DNA from: Acidimicrobiia bacterium
Lineage (GTDB): Bacteria > Actinomycetota > Acidimicrobiia > IMCC26256 > JAGPDB01
Reading direction: 5' to 3'
Length of the DNA: 64,000 bases
Assembly (NCBI GenBank): GCA_018057765.1
Contig: JAGPDB010000003.1
Span: 1-64,000, forward strand
Positions 27,385-36,373 of this stretch are shown in pieces (position 1 is the stretch's first letter; each line of letters opens with the position of its first letter). Made by a program: the position numbers and the translations under genes. Below the pieces are notes generated by a model. It was not told the origin of the DNA, searched no databases, and saw only the letters and a list, made by a program, of their open reading frames with translations.

Positions 27385-27392
27385 TATAGGTA

Positions 27393-28673
27393 ATGACATC
27401 GAGTTTATTTAGCGAAACATCGATTGATCTTCGTAAGGTGAGTGCTCCTTTAGCTGAAAGAATGCGTCCAAAGACTTTTGATGAAGTTGTAGGCCATAAA
27501 GAACTCGTTGGGCAGGGAAGCCCTTTCCGTTCAATAGTTGAAACATCATCGAGTGCTAGTTTTGTTCTTTATGGTCCTCCGGGTTGCGGTAAAACAACAA
27601 TAGTAAATGTTATTGCTAACGAAACAAAGCACTTTTTAGAAATGTTAAGCGCAATGAGCTTAAGTGTATCGGATATTAAGAAAGTTGCAGCAAGCGCAGC
27701 TGTTCGTTTAGGTGAAAGAAATATTTTTACCATTGTGTTTATAGATGAGATACATCGTTTGACCAGGGTGCAACAAGATGCATTATTACCTCATGTGGAA
27801 CGTGGTACGTTTCGCTTGATTGGCGCAACAACTGAAAATCCTTACGTTTCACTATCTGCAGCTTTGAGATCACGTATGAGTATGTATCCATTAACATCAC
27901 CAACTAGTAATGACATCATTGAAATATTGAATCGTGCTATGTCTAACGACGATAAAATATTAGAGAGAAAAACAAAAGTTAGTAAAGAAATATTACATGA
28001 AATTGCAAACTCATCATCGGGTGATGTACGTTTCGCATTAGGAGTCTTAGAGACTTTAATTAGTGCAACAAAAACTGAGAAAGCATCTCTCGCTGTTTTA
28101 AGTGAAATATTAGGGACACGTCAAAGACCGACTGGTGGTGAAGAACATTATGATGTATTAAGTGCATTTATAAAATCAATGCGCGGTTCTGATCCAGATG
28201 GAACTATGTATTTCTTAGCAAGACTAATAGATGCCGGAGAAGATCCAATTGCGATTATGAGAAGAGTTGTAGTAGCAGCAAGTGAAGATGTTGGTCTGGC
28301 AGATTCAAGAGTACTAGGTGTTGCAAATGCAGCTGCACAAGCAGTCTCTTTTGTGGGTATGCCCGAATCCAGAATCATTATCGCTCATGCAGCATTGGCA
28401 GTTGCACGAGCACCAAAATCTAATTCTGCTTATCTAGCAATTGATAAAGCACTTGATTATGTGCGGAGTCATCCAGTATCGACTGTACCTCACCACCTTA
28501 GAGATAAGGTTTCACAAGCCCTTGTGGAAAAAAGCCCTTTAAAAGGACAGAAAAAATTAGAAGTTTATAAGTATCCCCATGCTTACGGTGGATATGTACA
28601 TCAAGAGTATTTACCAGAGGAAGTTAATGAAACCTTTTATGTCGAATCGAAAAATGGTGCAGAAGCTACCTAG
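27393..28673 (+). CDS. rarA: Replication-associated recombination protein A (RarA/MgsA)
   Basis: A 426-residue AAA+ ATPase acting at stalled replication forks. N-terminal LAERMRPKTFDEVVGH is followed by Walker A GPPGCGKTTI, Walker B VFIDEIHRL and sensor 1 LIGATTENPY. The C-terminal tetramerisation and MgsA domains contain YDVLSAFIKSMRGSDPDGT and the YKYPHAYGGYVHQEYLP ending. It starts 8 nt after aspS. The order aspS-rarA-alaS matches mycobacteria with intervening genes removed. Confidence 0.96.
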   Translation: MTSSLFSETSIDLRKVSAPLAERMRPKTFDEVVGHKELVGQGSPFRSIVETSSSASFVLYGPPGCGKTTIVNVIANETKHFLEMLSAMSLSVSDIKKVAASAAVRLGERNIFTIVFIDEIHRLTRVQQDALLPHVERGTFRLIGATTENPYVSLSAALRSRMSMYPLTSPTSNDIIEILNRAMSNDDKILERKTKVSKEILHEIANSSSGDVRFALGVLETLISATKTEKASLAVLSEILGTRQRPTGGEEHYDVLSAFIKSMRGSDPDGTMYFLARLIDAGEDPIAIMRRVVVAASEDVGLADSRVLGVANAAAQAVSFVGMPESRIIIAHAALAVARAPKSNSAYLAIDKALDYVRSHPVSTVPHHLRDKVSQALVEKSPLKGQKKLEVYKYPHAYGGYVHQEYLPEEVNETFYVESKNGAEAT

Positions 28674-28685
28674 AATTCATATTAT

Positions 28686-29048
28686 ATGAATGCAACCTCA
28701 ACTTTACTAATAATAGTAGCAATACTTGTGGCTATGGTCTTGGGGGTATTATTAGCTGTAACAATTTCATTATATTATGCGTCAAGACAAATAAAATTGC
28801 GAATTGATAAACTTGACGAACATTTAGTCATATTAGTTGAAACAATCGAAAATTTAGATCAAAGTTCGACAATCGAGTTAAAAGCTTTACATGATTCCTT
28901 AGCTGAGCAACAGATAGTACATAAATCAATTGCAAAGTCGTCAAAAATCTTTAATTTGGTCTTTAAGAAACCGGCTGTTATAGTCGGTGCATCGAAAAAA
29001 ACAATAGATAATTCAAAAAAGAGAAAAAAGCGTAATGCGAAGGTTTAG
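28686..29048 (+). CDS. Small membrane protein, DUF948-like
   Basis: A 120-residue protein with one N-terminal transmembrane helix (about 6-30), a predicted coiled coil (about 32-75) and a strongly basic tail (KKRKKR). This layout fits the DUF948 proteins found upstream of alaS in actinobacteria such as Streptomyces. That assignment is by shape and position, not by a diagnostic motif. Function unknown. Confidence 0.75.
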   Translation: MNATSTLLIIVAILVAMVLGVLLAVTISLYYASRQIKLRIDKLDEHLVILVETIENLDQSSTIELKALHDSLAEQQIVHKSIAKSSKIFNLVFKKPAVIVGASKKTIDNSKKRKKRNAKV

Positions 29049-29115
29049 TCTTTTCAGCGAAGTTTTCACTTATGGATATCTACGATAAGAGGGTTAAGCC
29101 TTTAAGAAGGAAAAA

Positions 29116-29307
29116 ATGTTTAAAAGACTAAGATGGTTAATAATTGGTTACATAATCGGAGTATTCACATTCGATATCTTAAAACGTGAACTTGACGAAC
29201 GTTTCGGAGAGAATAAGACTTACAGTACTATTACCGAGACAATAATAAGTGTCACAGATTTCAACAAAAATAAAAATAGCGCACAAGATTATATAGACGA
29301 GAGCTAG
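29116..29307 (+). CDS. Very small membrane protein upstream of alaS, DUF6167-like
   Basis: A 63-residue protein with the ribosome-binding site AAGAAGGAAAA. It begins MFKRLRWLIIGYIIGVF, a short basic start and one hydrophobic helix, then a charged soluble part. Streptomyces genomes have a similarly placed small protein (DUF6167) between the DUF948 gene and alaS, beginning with a comparable MFRR pattern. The family call is inferred from position and N-terminus. Confidence 0.65.
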   Translation: MFKRLRWLIIGYIIGVFTFDILKRELDERFGENKTYSTITETIISVTDFNKNKNSAQDYIDES

Positions 29308-29310
29308 AAT
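29305..29310 (+). promoter_or_regulatory. Candidate -10 box before alaS
   Basis: TAGAAT overlaps the stop codon of the small upstream gene and ends 10 nt before the alaS ATG, which lacks a ribosome-binding site. The spacing is longer than at hisS or ruvC, so this is less certain. Confidence 0.3.
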
Positions 29311-29320
29311 ATATAGCTAT

Positions 29321-31975
29321 ATGAATTTGAGTAAACCCAATAAGCAATTGTCACACTTAGATGAAATAAGAGAATCATTTCTAGCTTATTTTGAAGGTAA
29401 AGGGCATACTCGAGTAGCAAGTTCATCGTTGCTTCCGCAAGATCCAACGGTTTTATTTACTATGGCTGGAATGTTACAGTTCAAACCGTATTTTATTGGT
29501 TTAGAAACTCCACCATATAATCGAGCTACATCATCACAAAAATGTGTTCGTGCTGGCGGTAAGCATAATGATCTAGATGACATTGGTCGTACAAATAGAC
29601 ATTTTACTTTTTTTGAGATGTTGGGTAACTTTTCTTTTGGTGACTATTTTAAAAAAGAAGCAATCAGATATACATGGGATTATATTACAAATGTCTTAAT
29701 GTTTGAAAAAGATAAACTCTGGGTTACTGTTCATGAGAGCGATGATGAGGCTGTAGAAATTTGGGTTAAAGAAACTGGAATATCAAGAGATCGTATACAA
29801 CGTCTTGATGAAGATAATTGGTGGAAGATGGGCGATGTTGGGCCCAATGGTCCGTGCAGTGAAATTTTTTATGATTTAGGTAAAGAGTATGGTAAAGATG
29901 GTGGCCCAAAAGATGGTAGCGAAGATCGTTTCATAGAATTTTGGAACCTTGTTTTTATGCAATATGAAGATAAACCAGATGGGACTAAAATTTCACTTCC
30001 TAAACCAAGTATCGATACAGGAATGGGCTTAGAGCGTGTTTTGTTTATAAAAGAAAAAGCATCAAATATTTGGGGCTCTTCACTATTTCTTCCAATGATT
30101 AAAATATGTGAAGGATTAACAGCTGCAAAATATGGTGAAGATTATGAATCTGATGTAAGTCTTAGAATTATGGCAGAACATGCACGTACTGCTGCCTTTT
30201 TAATTTCTGACGGATGTATTCCATCTAATGAAGATAGAGGTTACGTATTACGTAGAATTTTGCGTCGAGCTGTACGTCATGCATATATTTTAGGAGCAAA
30301 AACAGTAGTAATGCCCACGATTGTTGAAAATGTTATTTCTATTATGGGTAATGCCTATCCAGAACTTATAGAAAATAAAGACCGTATATTGTTGATTGTG
30401 CAAACAGAAGAAGAAAGATTTAGAGAAACCTTAGAGAAAGGCTTAAATCGTCTCGATACAATATTACAAGAAAGTAACGTATCAGGGAAAGAAGCTTTTT
30501 TCTTACATGATACTTTGGGCTTCCCAATAGATCTAACTAAGGAAATAGCACAAATCTCAAAACGTGATGTTGATCTTGTGGAATTTGAGAAAGAATTAGA
30601 AGCTCAATCTAATCGTTCTCGTAATAGTCGTAAGGATCAAACTGTCAAAACTTCAAATGCTAGTACGGCGTATAAAAAGGTTTTAGATGAAAACGGACCT
30701 ACTGTTTTTTTAGGTCGTGATTACGAAAGTATTAATGATGCCAAAGTGTTGACTCTATTAAATTCAGAATCATCTATCGTAGATACCTTAAAAGCTGGAG
30801 AAAAAGGCCAAATAATCTTAGATAAGACAACATTTTATGCAGAATCTGGTGGTCAAGTTGGAGATACTGGTATCTTATCTAATGAGAATGTTGAAATTCA
30901 AGTAACAAATACTAGCTATGGAATTGCACCTAGCTTGATTGTTCAAGAAGTAAAAATAATCAGTGGAACAGTCAATATTAACGATCTTTTAACTGCACAA
31001 TTTGATGTAGTAAAACGAAATCGTATCAGAAGGAATCATACAGCAACCCATATCCTTCATTGGGCACTACGTTTAGTTGTTGGCGACCATGTTAAACAAG
31101 CAGGTTCATTAGTTGATGATCAACGTTTACGTTTTGACTTTCAACATTTTGACCAGTTAACTCCTGAACAAATTAGTGAAATCGAAAGATTGTCAAATGA
31201 ACAGATCATAAGTGCTGCAAATGTAACACATTTAGAGATGCCAATTGAAGATGCCAAAAAAATGGGTGCCATTGCTTTCTTTGGCGATAAATACGGAGAG
31301 AAAGTCAGAGTATTAACCGCAGGTCCATCTATAGAGTTTTGTGGTGGCACTCATGTTGACAATCTGGGGTTTATTGGTTCGATTCGAATTATTAGTGAAG
31401 GATCAATCGGTTCGAATATTCGAAGAATTGAAGCATTGACTGGTGATAATGCTTACCATTCTTATGTACACGATCGTGAAATATTAAAAAATATTGCTGA
31501 TTCGCTAAAAGCAACAGTGAAAGAACTTCCAGTAAAAATAAAATCAATGAATGACACCATAAAAGAATTAAATTCATCTGTCAAAAAAATGCGTACAGAA
31601 TTTTTAAACGCACTTGTGTCTACTTATGTTGCTGATGCCAAAGATGGATGTTTAGTATTCCGTCGCGATAATATGACACCAGACGATTTACGCATTTTAG
31701 CTAATGGTATAAAAAATGAGCTCTCAGGTATTGTTTGTATTGTAGGATTAAATGACGAGAAAACCAAAGCTGGAATTTGTGTTAGTGTCTCCAATGAATT
31801 TATTGAAAAAGGAGCAAATGCTAGTACTATAGCTTCTAATGCTGTAAAACTTCTTGGAGGGGGTACAGCAAAAAATTCTGAACTGGCAATTGGTGGAGGA
31901 CAAAACGTTGACAAAATCGACGAAGCTCTAATATCCTTACAAAGTTCTTGTGATTCTTTCTTAAAGAATAAATAA
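29321..31975 (+). CDS. alaS: Alanyl-tRNA synthetase
   Basis: AlaRS, 884 residues, full length. The N-terminal catalytic domain starts near IRESFLAYFEGKGH and contains motif 2 TFFEMLGNFSFGDYFK. The editing domain has the HxxxH motif in RRNHTATHILHWALR and the FCGGTH zinc motif. The C-terminal oligomerisation domain carries the Gly-rich LLGGGTAKNSELAIGGG. It lies directly before ruvX, as in mycobacteria. Confidence 0.98.
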   Translation: MNLSKPNKQLSHLDEIRESFLAYFEGKGHTRVASSSLLPQDPTVLFTMAGMLQFKPYFIGLETPPYNRATSSQKCVRAGGKHNDLDDIGRTNRHFTFFEMLGNFSFGDYFKKEAIRYTWDYITNVLMFEKDKLWVTVHESDDEAVEIWVKETGISRDRIQRLDEDNWWKMGDVGPNGPCSEIFYDLGKEYGKDGGPKDGSEDRFIEFWNLVFMQYEDKPDGTKISLPKPSIDTGMGLERVLFIKEKASNIWGSSLFLPMIKICEGLTAAKYGEDYESDVSLRIMAEHARTAAFLISDGCIPSNEDRGYVLRRILRRAVRHAYILGAKTVVMPTIVENVISIMGNAYPELIENKDRILLIVQTEEERFRETLEKGLNRLDTILQESNVSGKEAFFLHDTLGFPIDLTKEIAQISKRDVDLVEFEKELEAQSNRSRNSRKDQTVKTSNASTAYKKVLDENGPTVFLGRDYESINDAKVLTLLNSESSIVDTLKAGEKGQIILDKTTFYAESGGQVGDTGILSNENVEIQVTNTSYGIAPSLIVQEVKIISGTVNINDLLTAQFDVVKRNRIRRNHTATHILHWALRLVVGDHVKQAGSLVDDQRLRFDFQHFDQLTPEQISEIERLSNEQIISAANVTHLEMPIEDAKKMGAIAFFGDKYGEKVRVLTAGPSIEFCGGTHVDNLGFIGSIRIISEGSIGSNIRRIEALTGDNAYHSYVHDREILKNIADSLKATVKELPVKIKSMNDTIKELNSSVKKMRTEFLNALVSTYVADAKDGCLVFRRDNMTPDDLRILANGIKNELSGIVCIVGLNDEKTKAGICVSVSNEFIEKGANASTIASNAVKLLGGGTAKNSELAIGGGQNVDKIDEALISLQSSCDSFLKNK

Positions 31976-31980
31976 TTTTA

Positions 31981-32424
31981 ATGAAAAGATATTTGGCTCT
32001 TGATATCGGTAAGAAGAGAACCGGTTTAGCTCTAGTAAATGATGAAACTAAAGTTGCTACTCCCTTACTAGTCATAGCGCAACAGACTGAATCACCCATA
32101 TTCATAGAAGAATTATACGATCAAATTATAGAATTTGAAATAGATTCATTAATTGCTGGGGTACCTGTAGATTTAAAAGGACATGAAGGAATTGCTGCAA
32201 AAGATGTAAGGTCTCGTGTGGAATCTTTATTAAAAAGGTTGAATTCAAAAAGGGAGAAAAAGAATCTTGCGAAGCTGGTCGTGGTGTATGTCGACGAGAG
32301 ATTGTCTACAGCTCAAGCGGAAAAAGCTCTAAAATCTGCGGATGTGTCCTCAAAAAACCGTAAGAACATGCGAGATGCACATGCGGCTATGGTCATCGCT
32401 CAATCTTACATAGATTCACTCTAA
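31981..32424 (+). CDS. ruvX: Putative pre-16S rRNA nuclease RuvX/YqgF
   Basis: A 147-residue RNase H-like protein. LALDIGKKRTGLAL carries the first catalytic Asp. LIAGVPVDLKG and VYVDERLSTAQA provide the second acidic position, and MRDAHAAMVIAQ the last. YqgF is linked to maturation of the 16S rRNA 5' end. It starts 5 nt after alaS and precedes mltG by 12 nt, so all are likely one transcript. Confidence 0.95.
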   Translation: MKRYLALDIGKKRTGLALVNDETKVATPLLVIAQQTESPIFIEELYDQIIEFEIDSLIAGVPVDLKGHEGIAAKDVRSRVESLLKRLNSKREKKNLAKLVVVYVDERLSTAQAEKALKSADVSSKNRKNMRDAHAAMVIAQSYIDSL

Positions 32425-32436
32425 AATGATTCGAGT

Positions 32437-33492
32437 ATGGCTAGACTCAAAATTACTAAACCAAAAGAAAAGAAACGTGTAAAAAAACGTAATCGTAAGA
32501 CACTAATTGCGATATCGATATTCTTAATTCCAATTCTTATTTTTTCTGCTTATATGTGGTACAGCATTTCCGCTATTGGTTCACCAGGAAAAAAAATGAC
32601 ACTAAATATAAACTCCGGTTCATCAACTGCCCGAATAGGTGATGTCTTAGAAAAAAATGACATAATTAACTCTGGTACAGCCTTTACCTTTTACTCAAAA
32701 CTTGCAGGACGTGGTCCTTACCAGGCAGGTCAATATGAGTTTCGTAAAAATATTGGTGCAAGTGTTGCTGCAGATATATTAGAAAAAGGACCGGTTATAA
32801 GTTATGATAAATTCACTATTATTCCTGGTCAAAGACTATCTGAAATATCAAAAAATGTAGGCAAATTACCAGGGCTATCTTCACATGCTTTTGAAGTGAT
32901 TGCCAGCGAAGGAGATTATCGTTCTAAATATATGCCCGAAGGAATAAATAACTTAGAAGGATTCTTACTTCCAGAAACTTATCAGGTCTCATCAGGTGAG
33001 AATGAGGGAGATATTATTAGGAACTCTCTACAATCTTTTGAAACTCGTGCAGAATTGAACGGACTCTCAGTTCCATTTAGAAATTTAACTGCGTACCAAG
33101 TTGTTACTGTTGCATCATTGATTGAAAAAGAAGCAAGGTTTCCAGGTGATCGCGATAAAATAGCAAGTGTGATTTATAATAGGCTTGCAATAAATATGCC
33201 TTTACAAATCGATGCCACTGTACTTTATGGTTTAGGTAGATCTAGTGGTTCATTATCAAAGAAAGACTTAGCTACTGATACTCCTTATAACAGTTATCTA
33301 TATAAAGGAATACCAAGTACCCCAATTTCGATGATCTCTATGGCATCACTAAAGGCTGCATTGAATCCTGCAGATACTCAATATTTATATTATGTATTGA
33401 CGGATAAAAAGACTGGTGAACATAAATTTGCCAGAACATATGAAGAACATTTAGCAAATATTGCTGATTCAAAAGCCAGAGGCGTACTCTAA
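32437..33492 (+). CDS. mltG: Endolytic murein transglycosylase MltG
   Basis: A 351-residue membrane-anchored lytic transglycosylase (YceG family) that trims nascent peptidoglycan strands. The Lys/Arg-rich cytoplasmic start (residues 8-21) is followed by one transmembrane helix (about 22-43). The outer domain has the catalytic Glu in NNLEGFLLPETY (Glu174). Near the C-terminus are VIYNRLAINMPLQIDAT and YNSYLYKGIPSTPI, hallmarks of the family. aroE follows, as in mycobacteria. Confidence 0.96.
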   Translation: MARLKITKPKEKKRVKKRNRKTLIAISIFLIPILIFSAYMWYSISAIGSPGKKMTLNINSGSSTARIGDVLEKNDIINSGTAFTFYSKLAGRGPYQAGQYEFRKNIGASVAADILEKGPVISYDKFTIIPGQRLSEISKNVGKLPGLSSHAFEVIASEGDYRSKYMPEGINNLEGFLLPETYQVSSGENEGDIIRNSLQSFETRAELNGLSVPFRNLTAYQVVTVASLIEKEARFPGDRDKIASVIYNRLAINMPLQIDATVLYGLGRSSGSLSKKDLATDTPYNSYLYKGIPSTPISMISMASLKAALNPADTQYLYYVLTDKKTGEHKFARTYEEHLANIADSKARGVL

Positions 33493-33512
33493 ATATATAA
33501 AATAGGAAAGTC

Positions 33513-34385
33513 ATGTCAGATATAACTAAAACATGTGTAATTGGTTCTCCGGTTGAACATTCATTATCTCCGTTTATTCATAATGCAGGATATAAAGAAT
33601 TAAATCTGAATTGGAAATATTCCAGAGAGGTAGTCGATAAAAGTAATTTTGTTCAGCGTATTGGAGATTTGATATCTCAGGGCTATGTAGGGTTTAACAT
33701 AACAATGCCTTGTAAAGTCGAGGCTTTTAAATTTTGTAATATAGTTGATGGTTCGGCAAAACGATTAAAAAGTGTAAATACAATAGTTCTAAGAGGGGGT
33801 CTAACACATGGCTATTCTACTGATGGTGAAGGATTCATAAATTTTCTAAAAGATGAAAATATTGATTTTGTTGGAAAAAAGATTTCAATAATAGGAAGTG
33901 GGGGAGCTTCAAGTCTTATATGCGATTCTCTATATCATCATGGATCACACATAACAATATGTGCAAGAAATGAAATAGCGGCAAATAGTATTTGTGAAAA
34001 TGTTTTGTCGTTTAATATTGAAGTTGATAAAAATATTTCTTCTATTATTTCCATTGCCCTGGATGATGCTGGTCAAGTTATAGCAGATAGCGATATTATA
34101 ATTAATGCAACTCCAGTTGGGATGAAAACAAATAAAGATGAAATTAATGTTGCGCCTTTTAATATAGAATTATTGAATAATAGCCAAATAGTTATTGATA
34201 CTATTTACCATCCGCTAGAAACATATCTATTAAAAGAAGCAAAAACTCTTGGATGTCCGGTATATAATGGTGTCCCAATGCTTTTATATCAAGCAGCATC
34301 AAGTTTCGAGTTAATGACAGGTTTTACTGCGCCGATAAAAATAATGCGTAAAGAATTAATGAAAGAAATTCAAAATAGGCTGTAA
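33513..34385 (+). CDS. aroE: Shikimate dehydrogenase
   Basis: AroE (290 residues) reduces 3-dehydroshikimate with NADPH. SPVEHSLSPFIHN binds shikimate. The catalytic Lys lies in NITMPCKVEAF (usually NVTxPxK). The dinucleotide-binding loop is IIGSGGASS, and NATPVGM is conserved. A ribosome-binding site (AGGAAAG) precedes the ATG. It opens a run of shikimate genes that also encloses the prepilin peptidase gene. Confidence 0.95.
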   Translation: MSDITKTCVIGSPVEHSLSPFIHNAGYKELNLNWKYSREVVDKSNFVQRIGDLISQGYVGFNITMPCKVEAFKFCNIVDGSAKRLKSVNTIVLRGGLTHGYSTDGEGFINFLKDENIDFVGKKISIIGSGGASSLICDSLYHHGSHITICARNEIAANSICENVLSFNIEVDKNISSIISIALDDAGQVIADSDIIINATPVGMKTNKDEINVAPFNIELLNNSQIVIDTIYHPLETYLLKEAKTLGCPVYNGVPMLLYQAASSFELMTGFTAPIKIMRKELMKEIQNRL

Positions 34386-34402
34386 TACTTTAAGGAACAA
34401 TA

Positions 34403-35221
34403 GTGAACGTTAGTATCGATTCTCTTAACTCAGACCAATGGCTATATGTATGGGTGTTTTTGAGCGCACTTTTTGGTTTAGCCATAGGTTCTTTTTTAAA
34501 TGTTGTTATCTGGAGGGTACCTTTGAACATGTCCCTCATAAAAGGAGGATCTATTTGTCCTAAGTGCAGAAAAGAAATATCGGCAAAAGAGAATATTCCT
34601 CTTTTTAGTTATATTTTTTTAAGAGGAAAATGTAAGAACTGTAAAGCAAAAATATCTAAACAGTATCCCGCCGTTGAATTATTAACTTCAATAGTATGGG
34701 TAATAACAACTTGGCGTATTGGATTACATTTATATACTTTTGGGTTTCTAATATTTTTTACGGGTCTTATAGCTTTAAGCACAATAGATATCAAAACTAA
34801 ATTGCTCCCAAATAAAATTGTCTATCCAACTGGTATTATTTTTGTTGTCATAATATCGAGTTGGGCAATAGCTACTAATAATATAGAAATTTTGCGTAAT
34901 TGTCTAATAGTTGGGATCATCTATTTTCTGTTTCTTTTTGCTATTTGGTTCGCTTCAAATGGTAAAGCCATGGGATTTGGTGATGTTCGCTTATCTTTCT
35001 TTTTGGGTTTCGCTATGGGGTTTTACGGGTTTATGATTAGCTATGCGGGTATGTTACTTTCCTTCATATTGGGTGCTGTTATAGGCATTTTTATTGCTAC
35101 TTTAACTAAATCAGGAAGAAAAATGAAAATTCCATTTGGCCCATTTTTGGCTTCTGGAACAATAATTGTCATTTGGTGCGCGTCAATGCTCTCACATATC
35201 ATAGAATTACCTAATGTTTAG
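34403..35221 (+). CDS. pilD: Prepilin peptidase (type IV leader peptidase, A24)
   Basis: A 272-residue polytopic membrane aspartic protease that cleaves and N-methylates prepilins. The N-terminal cytoplasmic domain has two CxxC zinc pairs (CPKCRKEI and CKNCKAKI). The catalytic Asp residues lie in TIDIKTKLLPN and in FGDVRLSFFLG. The start is GTG after TAAGGAA. It likely processes the pseudopilins encoded at 21943-25467. Its position between aroE and aroC is also found in mycobacteria. Confidence 0.94.
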   Translation: MNVSIDSLNSDQWLYVWVFLSALFGLAIGSFLNVVIWRVPLNMSLIKGGSICPKCRKEISAKENIPLFSYIFLRGKCKNCKAKISKQYPAVELLTSIVWVITTWRIGLHLYTFGFLIFFTGLIALSTIDIKTKLLPNKIVYPTGIIFVVIISSWAIATNNIEILRNCLIVGIIYFLFLFAIWFASNGKAMGFGDVRLSFFLGFAMGFYGFMISYAGMLLSFILGAVIGIFIATLTKSGRKMKIPFGPFLASGTIIVIWCASMLSHIIELPNV

Positions 35222-36365
35222 ATTTTTAACAGCCGGTGAATCACACGGTAAAGCACTCAATATAATACTTGAAGGTATTCCGTCAGGTTTAGAAATTTCC
35301 GTAGAAGATATCGCGATTGAATTATCCCGACGACGACTTGGCTATGGTCGTGGTCCTCGTATGCGTTTTGAACAAGATGAAATTGAGATATTAGGTGGAG
35401 TTCGCCACGGTGTAACTTTGGGTTCACCCATTAGTGTTGTTATATATAATAGCGAATGGCCTAAATGGGAAACTGAAATGTCTCCAGGCCCTGGTTCTTC
35501 AGATAAAAAATTAACACAACCACGTCCTGGTCATGCAGATTTTATCGGTATGCGAAAATACGATCTTGATGATGCTAGAAATGTTTTAGAGAGAGCTAGC
35601 GCAAGAGAAACTGCTGCACGAGTAACGGTTGGTGCTATTAGTAAAAAATTGATTGCACAACTAGGTACACAAATAATGTCTCACGTTGTATCTATAGGTG
35701 AGGCAAGAGTTAGTGATGGAGCAGCACAGCCTACATTCCAAGATTTAAATATAATAGATGAGAACGAAGTTAGATGCTTTGACCAGATATCTAGCGAAAA
35801 GATGATAGCTGAAATTAAAGCTGCAGCTAAAGTAGGGGATTCGCTCGGTGGAGTATGCGAGATTCTAGGATTTGGAGTGCGAGAGGGTTTGGGATCACAT
35901 ATTCAATGGGATCGCAAAATTGATGGCCTACTTAGCCAAGCTTTGATGAGTATTCAAGCTATTAAGGCTGTAGAAATTGGTGATGGTTTTGATAATGCGT
36001 ACCGTCGTGGTTCATTAGCTCATGATGAAATCTTATATAGAGATAATCATTATGTTCGACCAACTTCACGTGCTGGAGGTGTTGAAGGAGGAATGACCAA
36101 TGGAGCTCTACTGGTTGCCCGCATTTGGATGAAGCCTTTGGCTTCTCTAAATCGTCCAAGTATTAGAACTACCGATGTCGTTACCCATCAAGAGACTGTT
36201 TCTTTTAAAGAGCGTACTGATGTTACTGCTGTTCCAGCTGCTGGTGTTGTTGGCGAAACTATGATTGCTATAACTTTAGCTAGTGAATCAATAAAGAAAT
36301 TTGGTGGGGATTCCATGAAAGAATTTTTAACGAATGCAAATAATTTTTCAGATTCACTTGATTAG
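35214..36365 (+). CDS. aroC: Chorismate synthase
   Basis: AroC (383 residues) converts EPSP to chorismate with reduced FMN. Conserved motifs are TAGESHGKAL near the start, RRRLGYGRGPRMRFEQD, RPGHADFIGMRKYD, the RASARETAARV stretch and GVEGGMTNG. It overlaps pilD by 8 nt, so the two are translated together. Confidence 0.97.
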   Translation: MFRFLTAGESHGKALNIILEGIPSGLEISVEDIAIELSRRRLGYGRGPRMRFEQDEIEILGGVRHGVTLGSPISVVIYNSEWPKWETEMSPGPGSSDKKLTQPRPGHADFIGMRKYDLDDARNVLERASARETAARVTVGAISKKLIAQLGTQIMSHVVSIGEARVSDGAAQPTFQDLNIIDENEVRCFDQISSEKMIAEIKAAAKVGDSLGGVCEILGFGVREGLGSHIQWDRKIDGLLSQALMSIQAIKAVEIGDGFDNAYRRGSLAHDEILYRDNHYVRPTSRAGGVEGGMTNGALLVARIWMKPLASLNRPSIRTTDVVTHQETVSFKERTDVTAVPAAGVVGETMIAITLASESIKKFGGDSMKEFLTNANNFSDSLD

Positions 36366-36373
36366 GTTGTACT